A stretch of 64,000 bases of DNA, from positions 1 to 64,000 of the forward strand of contig CAKQTZ010000005.1 in NCBI GenBank assembly GCA_934277375.1, given 5' to 3'. A program made the translations under genes and the position numbers. The notes under the pieces were generated by a model. It made no database searches. It was not told where the DNA came from and saw only the letters and a list, made by a program, of their open reading frames with translations. Positions 59,467-64,000 of the stretch are shown here, one piece after another; the stretch's first letter is position 1; every line of letters starts with the position of its first letter. The DNA is from an uncultured Coprococcus sp. Its GTDB lineage: Bacteria; Bacillota; Clostridia; Lachnospirales; Lachnospiraceae.

Positions 59467-59593
59467 GTAAACAAGTTTTGTGCGTATTGCACAAAAAAAC
59501 TCGCCGTTATTACTATATTTGCATTGAGCTATGGCTGTAGTATACTGTTTTTTGTATGAATAAGGGGATTAAAGATGATTTAGGAGGGGATAT

Positions 59594-62500
59594 ATGAAAA
59601 ACAGATACTACAAGAATGGACTCAAGTGGATCATGATATTACTTATGCTGCTATTATCCGGAGTTTTTATGGCAGCATATCCTGCACGAGTCAGTGCATC
59701 ATCAGCTAAGACATATACAAGTAAAGACGGAAAATGGCGGTTCGAGATAATAAACGAAAACAGTAAGACAGCAAGGCTGTGTGCCTATGTTGCCAAGGCG
59801 AAAGCAACAAAGATAACTTTGCCGGCCAGTGTTACTGCTCAAAATGGTAAGACGTATAAGGTCACGGAGGCTGGCTGCGTTTATCATGGCAGATACGCAG
59901 ATGGTGAAGATGAAGATGGCAACGTTAGGTATGTGTCAATTTTCCCGGCCGAGAATAGTTCGACTCTCACATCTGTGACAATACCAAAGTCAGTTCAGAA
60001 GATAGCAGAGGGCGCATTTTATGAACAGACAAAGCTGCAGTCGGTGACATTTGAAAAGGGTTCCCAGTGCAGGTTGATAGATTATGCGGCGTTTTGTGGA
60101 GATATAAGCCTAAAAAGTATCACTATTCCGGCGTCTGTTACACGCATAGAAGAAGAAGCTTTTGCCGATACATATAAAATGACAAACATAACATTTTCAC
60201 AGGGGAGCAGGCTGACATATATCGGGGTGGATGCGTTTGGAGCATCAGGAATAAAGAGCATTACACTCCCGTCAACACTTGCGACAATAGGAGCTGATGC
60301 ATTTCAGGACACAGATATCACATCGATAACGATACCGGCATCAGTAACGTCCCTGGGTGAATTTGCGTTTTGGGGATGCAATAATCTTAAGACGGTTAAG
60401 TTTGCAGCAAATTCAAAGTGTACATCCATAGGTATGGGAGCTTTTATGGATTGCGAAAGTCTCACTTCGCTGTCTATACCAGCTAAGGTTGCGACAATAC
60501 CAGAGGGATTTATCAATGGTTGCAGCAGTCTTAAGAAGTTTATCATACCGAATACCGTAAAGATGATAGACAGCTATGCGTTTAACGGCTGCAAGGGAAC
60601 CACGGTTACATTTGCGGGCGGATCCAGGTGCACAACTATTGGAGATTATGCATTTTCAGGAGTCACTGACTGGAATTGTGATGTGAATGAATATACAGCG
60701 ATCACTGAGATAGAGGGAAATGGGGGCGCATCGATAGGCAGCTTTACATTACCTGCATCTGTCACGACTCTCGGTGAAGGCGTGTTTGCGGGAAATGAAT
60801 CCATAACCGGATTTTCTCTTGCAAGCGGATCGAAGGTAACCACTCTGCCGTCGAAGACATTCTGTGACTGCACGAGTCTAAAGAGCATAACCATTCCGGC
60901 GCAGATAACGAAACTTGGAACTAATATACTGGCCAAATGCACCAGGCTTGAAACCATCGGATTTGCCTCGGGGACGAAGGTGACAACCCTGCCGTCATAT
61001 TTTGCATATGGCTGTAAGAAACTCAGATCGATAACACTTCCTGCCGGGGTTATGTCCATAGGGGATATGGCATTTTCCAACTGTACAGCGCTCGCATCGG
61101 TGGGATTTCCTTCGGGAACGAAGTGCAGCATTATAGGAAAGAGCGCATTTGCCGGTTGTACCGGACTGAAAAATATTAAGCTTCCAAAGTCCGTGGGCAC
61201 TATATCAGACCGGGCATTTCTCGCGTGTGCCAATCTGAATTATGTGGATATTGCAGCCGACAGTATCAAAGTGGGGAAGAATGCATTTGCAACCATAGCA
61301 TACAGTGCCGATGAAGGAGCCGGATGGGCAGGATGGAAGCCGGCGGGCTCTATGAACGGAAGCATATATGTAAACAATGCGGCTGTGAAAAAGTCACTCG
61401 TAGATAATGAGTCGTTGAAAAGCGGCAATGTAATAATCAGAAATTATACCGTTGAATTATACATGAAAGACGGTGGCGGCTCCTGGTACAGAAAGACGGG
61501 CAAGACATTTGCATATGGAACGGAGTTCACGATACAGTCTTTCTTCACAGATGCCAGGGATGGATATATATATACCTGGAACACCAGGGAGGATGGCAAA
61601 GGAACATCCTACAGCATGGATTCAAAGCTCAAGGGACTTACAAAGGACGGATTGATAAAACTTTATGGAACCGTCACACTTCGAAGATACGATGTCATAT
61701 ATGATGTAAATGGCGGAAGGGGAAGTGTTACAGGACAGGAGGATGTGGCATATAACGAAAGTATCCGTCTGCGCCGTTCACCTGGACTTTCAAAAAGTGG
61801 ATATGTATGTACAGGGTGGAATACGAAGCCTGACGGAAGTGGAACGGCATATGAGTTTGACCAGTATGTATCAGGACTTACCAAGTCATCAAGCATAATC
61901 CTGTATGCGCGGTGGACAGAGGCTGCTGTGGCGGACATGTATATATATAAGGACGAGATAAAGAACGGAAGATTCACGGTATGGGCCAGTATGAGGGAAG
62001 AAGGCGTAATGGGACGGCAGTTTAAGATCCCTACATACGAATCGGTTTCTCCGCTCAGAAACTATTATACATATACTTATATATCACCGGATAATATCCC
62101 TCAGACGATAACCAGGGATATGGCTGAGATATCCACTCTCACCGGCTGGCGTATATATAGCGCGGGTGAAAGACCTGCATATATAATGTATCCGGAAATA
62201 GCGGTGAAGAACGACTGCGATATAGGAGAGAAGATAACACTCGACCGGTCTGTGGATATGGTGCCGAATGTGGTGTACAGGGATCTGACGATCAGTTTCG
62301 ATGGCGGTTCATCCACAGGAAGCATGGAGAATGTGGTGTGCAGCAAGGGAAAACTTGATGCGGGATCACTGTCATGCGGATTTACAAAGACTGGATACGA
62401 GTTCGGTGGCTGGACAGTCAGACAACTGATATCCGGGGATAAAGAGGATGTGCTTATATCGGACAAGGATATAGATGATGGGGGAAGTATAGATGGAGAG

Positions 62501-63745
62501 ATATTGTACTCTCTGTATATGTTCTCAGACAGTGACTGCCATGTGGTTTTAAAACCTGTGTGGAGTAAGACGGATACTTATAAAGTGCAGTTTCAGGCCG
62601 GTGGTGGCAAGGGAACCATGAAGTCTATAATCTGCGCTGATGGCAGAAATAAGAAGCTTCCAGCATGTACATTTACCAAAAAGGGATCTGTATTCCAGGG
62701 CTGGGCACTGACTGGTTCTGATAAGGTTGTATACAAGGATGGAGATGTGATCAACAGAAAGGCATCGGATGGCGATATAAGGCTGCGTGCAGTATGGGCA
62801 AATGTTCCATATACAGTTGTCTATAACGGCAATGGCGGTGAAGGATATATGGATGACGTGGAGGTTGCATCCGGCGAGATCCACACCATTCAGGAAAATG
62901 AGTATATAAAACCTGGAGCGGAATTCCTCAGATGGAACACGGCTGAAGATGGCAGCGGGGATTCGTATGAGGCTGGAGCAGAGCTTGATTACAGCCCTGA
63001 AGCCAAGAACGAGAAAGTTGAGCTGTATGCTGTGTGGAAAACACATTCCATAACTTTGAAGTTCAATGCAAATGGAGGAACAACTGGTAAGGTTTCAAAG
63101 ACAGTCCTGTATGGAGAAAGTTGTGGTGCCCTTCCGGTTCCGAAGAGATCCGGATATGTATTTATGGGCTGGTACACCAGAAAGAACGGAGGAAGACAGT
63201 ACACAGGCACAACAAAGATGGAGATAGACAGCAATGTCACACTGTATGCGAGATGGGAGGCACAGCAGTACACGGTTACGTTTGACGTGAACGGAGGAGG
63301 CGCAGCCACGATGATCAGTAAGAGTGTGATATCAGGAAAATGCATAGGTGCCCTTCCAAAAACAGTGAAAGATGGCTATTCATTTGAGGGATGGTACACG
63401 TCAAGAAGCGGCGGCTCAAAGGTAAGTACATTATACAAGGTATATGACAATGTAACATTCTATGCCCACTGGAAAGAAATTACCAGGAAGGTAGAGGTAA
63501 GTATAGCACTCAGTTCAGTGAGTGGTACTGTTGGATATGAGATGCAGTATGCGCAGTCCTCAGGTTTTGGGGGCGCAGTTACACTGTCTGATACAGTTAC
63601 ATACGCAGGAAAGTATACAAGACTCGTGAGTGGCCTGAAACCGGATACTACATATTACTTCCGTGCCAGATCTTATGCACTTAAGAACGGGCAGAAAGTG
63701 TACAGTGCATGGTCCAGGGTGTTATCACTGAAAACCAGTAAATAG
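59594..63745 (+). CDS. Large secreted protein with BspA-like LRRs and InlB-type B-repeats
   Basis: 1383 residues, ribosome site TTAGGAGGGG. Signal peptide about 1-36 (WIMILLMLLLSGVFMAAYPARVSA). Residues about 75-600 are LRR_5 (BspA-type) repeats, recognisable by ITIPASVT-LG--AF and FAGGSRCTTIGDYAF. Residues about 625-1295 hold roughly seven InlB B-repeat/Flg_new modules ending in LYARW or LYAVW. A fibronectin-III-like domain closes the protein (about 1297-1383, GLKPDTTYYFRARSY). No LPxTG or other sorting signal is seen. Such proteins mediate adhesion to host, mucin or other bacteria. The 5'-UTR gap 59445-59593 carries an AT-rich region but no clear promoter. Confidence 0.9.
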   Translation: MKNRYYKNGLKWIMILLMLLLSGVFMAAYPARVSASSAKTYTSKDGKWRFEIINENSKTARLCAYVAKAKATKITLPASVTAQNGKTYKVTEAGCVYHGRYADGEDEDGNVRYVSIFPAENSSTLTSVTIPKSVQKIAEGAFYEQTKLQSVTFEKGSQCRLIDYAAFCGDISLKSITIPASVTRIEEEAFADTYKMTNITFSQGSRLTYIGVDAFGASGIKSITLPSTLATIGADAFQDTDITSITIPASVTSLGEFAFWGCNNLKTVKFAANSKCTSIGMGAFMDCESLTSLSIPAKVATIPEGFINGCSSLKKFIIPNTVKMIDSYAFNGCKGTTVTFAGGSRCTTIGDYAFSGVTDWNCDVNEYTAITEIEGNGGASIGSFTLPASVTTLGEGVFAGNESITGFSLASGSKVTTLPSKTFCDCTSLKSITIPAQITKLGTNILAKCTRLETIGFASGTKVTTLPSYFAYGCKKLRSITLPAGVMSIGDMAFSNCTALASVGFPSGTKCSIIGKSAFAGCTGLKNIKLPKSVGTISDRAFLACANLNYVDIAADSIKVGKNAFATIAYSADEGAGWAGWKPAGSMNGSIYVNNAAVKKSLVDNESLKSGNVIIRNYTVELYMKDGGGSWYRKTGKTFAYGTEFTIQSFFTDARDGYIYTWNTREDGKGTSYSMDSKLKGLTKDGLIKLYGTVTLRRYDVIYDVNGGRGSVTGQEDVAYNESIRLRRSPGLSKSGYVCTGWNTKPDGSGTAYEFDQYVSGLTKSSSIILYARWTEAAVADMYIYKDEIKNGRFTVWASMREEGVMGRQFKIPTYESVSPLRNYYTYTYISPDNIPQTITRDMAEISTLTGWRIYSAGERPAYIMYPEIAVKNDCDIGEKITLDRSVDMVPNVVYRDLTISFDGGSSTGSMENVVCSKGKLDAGSLSCGFTKTGYEFGGWTVRQLISGDKEDVLISDKDIDDGGSIDGEILYSLYMFSDSDCHVVLKPVWSKTDTYKVQFQAGGGKGTMKSIICADGRNKKLPACTFTKKGSVFQGWALTGSDKVVYKDGDVINRKASDGDIRLRAVWANVPYTVVYNGNGGEGYMDDVEVASGEIHTIQENEYIKPGAEFLRWNTAEDGSGDSYEAGAELDYSPEAKNEKVELYAVWKTHSITLKFNANGGTTGKVSKTVLYGESCGALPVPKRSGYVFMGWYTRKNGGRQYTGTTKMEIDSNVTLYARWEAQQYTVTFDVNGGGAATMISKSVISGKCIGALPKTVKDGYSFEGWYTSRSGGSKVSTLYKVYDNVTFYAHWKEITRKVEVSIALSSVSGTVGYEMQYAQSSGFGGAVTLSDTVTYAGKYTRLVSGLKPDTTYYFRARSYALKNGQKVYSAWSRVLSLKTSK

Positions 63746-63757
63746 GGAGGAAAAGAA

Positions 63758-64000
63758 ATGGGAGATAAGATGAGGAGAGTTTTGCTGTTCATGTGTGCCA
63801 TGCTGGTTGTGGCAGCCACGATCAGCGGCATGGCGGTGAGCGCAGAAGCGGTCACATATGATTATTCCAGCGTGATCACGGATGATGGCAGCTGGAGAGT
63901 ATGGATAAAGAAAGCGACAAGCACGACTGCCGCTGAGTGTGCCATCAAACCGGCAAAGTCAAATGTGGCAGGGGTCAGCAAAGGGGCAGTGGTCATTCCA
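63758..64000 (+). CDS. Start of a second secreted protein, probably BspA-like (cut by the window edge)
   Basis: 81 codons to the edge. Ribosome site GGGAGGAAAAG. Signal peptide RRVLLFMCAMLVVAATISGM...VSAEA. The mature start (TYDYSSVITDDGSWRVWIKKA) parallels the start of the previous protein (TYTSKDGKWRFEI...), and GVSKGAVVIP resembles the first LRR_5 strand. It follows the first gene by 12 bases, so the two are one operon and likely paralogues. Confidence 0.8.
   Translation, partial: MGDKMRRVLLFMCAMLVVAATISGMAVSAEAVTYDYSSVITDDGSWRVWIKKATSTTAAECAIKPAKSNVAGVSKGAVVIP

Overview
The window looks like a chromosomal segment of a gut Firmicute, most likely Lachnospiraceae (Coprococcus/Butyrivibrio-like). 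The evidence is moderate GC, AGGAGG ribosome sites, a butyryl-CoA:acetate-type CoA-transferase, a bile-salt-hydrolase-family enzyme, BceRS-BceAB-type modules, a fructan locus and BspA-like LRR/InlB-repeat surface proteins. This is inference from gene content; no rRNA or tRNA gene is visible.

Layout. 0-2 kb: an SGNH hydrolase gene broken by an in-frame TGA and a nitroreductase-like gene, bracketed by copies of a palindromic repeat. 2-4.6 kb: hsp20 under a CIRCE/HrcA-type promoter, then a CoA-transferase and a Nudix hydrolase. 4.7-9.7 kb: an ECF sigma/anti-sigma pair flanked on both sides by paralogous lipoprotein + membrane-protein pairs. 9.8-16.3 kb: a Pct/YdiF-type CoA-transferase (-), a GNAT protein (-), a DinJ-like antitoxin without toxin next to a DUF234-type ATPase that is followed by a dinJ scar, a sodium-pump decarboxylase beta subunit with a tiny membrane partner (-), and a small secreted protein (-). 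16.4-18.3 kb: a 41-residue lysine-rich protein whose promoter and terminator mirror those of hsp20, then a DUF4143-type ATPase behind a 34-bp-periodic TTGCG array. 18.4-23.8 kb: a MacB-like ABC exporter, xpt and small membrane proteins. 23.9-25.8 kb: a cytoplasmic GH13 enzyme (-). 26.3-30.9 kb: a complete BceAB-BceRS-type module. 31-32.6 kb: GNAT and a choloylglycine-hydrolase-family enzyme. 32.6-41.4 kb: a fructoside locus (LacI fused to an extra sugar-binding domain, RbsB/A/C-type importer, GH32, PfkB kinase). 41.7-51.4 kb: biotin carboxylase fused to a cytidylate-kinase-like domain, biotin carrier, BirA, PucR regulator, PxpB-PxpC-PxpA, amino-acid permease and methionine-gamma-lyase-like enzyme. 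51.4-56.4 kb: a dlt-like operon (A, C, B, D) with a 145-bp inverted-repeat element between A and C. 56.8-59.3 kb: a two-component system. 59.6-64 kb: a 1383-residue secreted LRR/InlB-repeat protein and the start of a second secreted protein.

The most unusual locus is 41.8-51.3 kb. Urea carboxylase consists of biotin carboxylase, a carboxyltransferase half homologous to PxpB/PxpC, and a biotin carrier. Here these parts occur as separate genes beside PxpA (the 5-oxoprolinase A subunit), with a private biotin ligase and regulator, and the carboxylase carries an unexpected nucleotide-kinase-like domain. I infer a biotin-dependent carboxylase/amidohydrolase for 5-oxoproline or a related lactam or ureide, linked to amino-acid uptake and sulfur amino-acid breakdown.

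Two families of short palindromic repeats (GGGACG...CGTCCC and GGGGTCAGGCCCC) fill many intergenic gaps. No transposase gene, CRISPR array or RNA gene was recognised.
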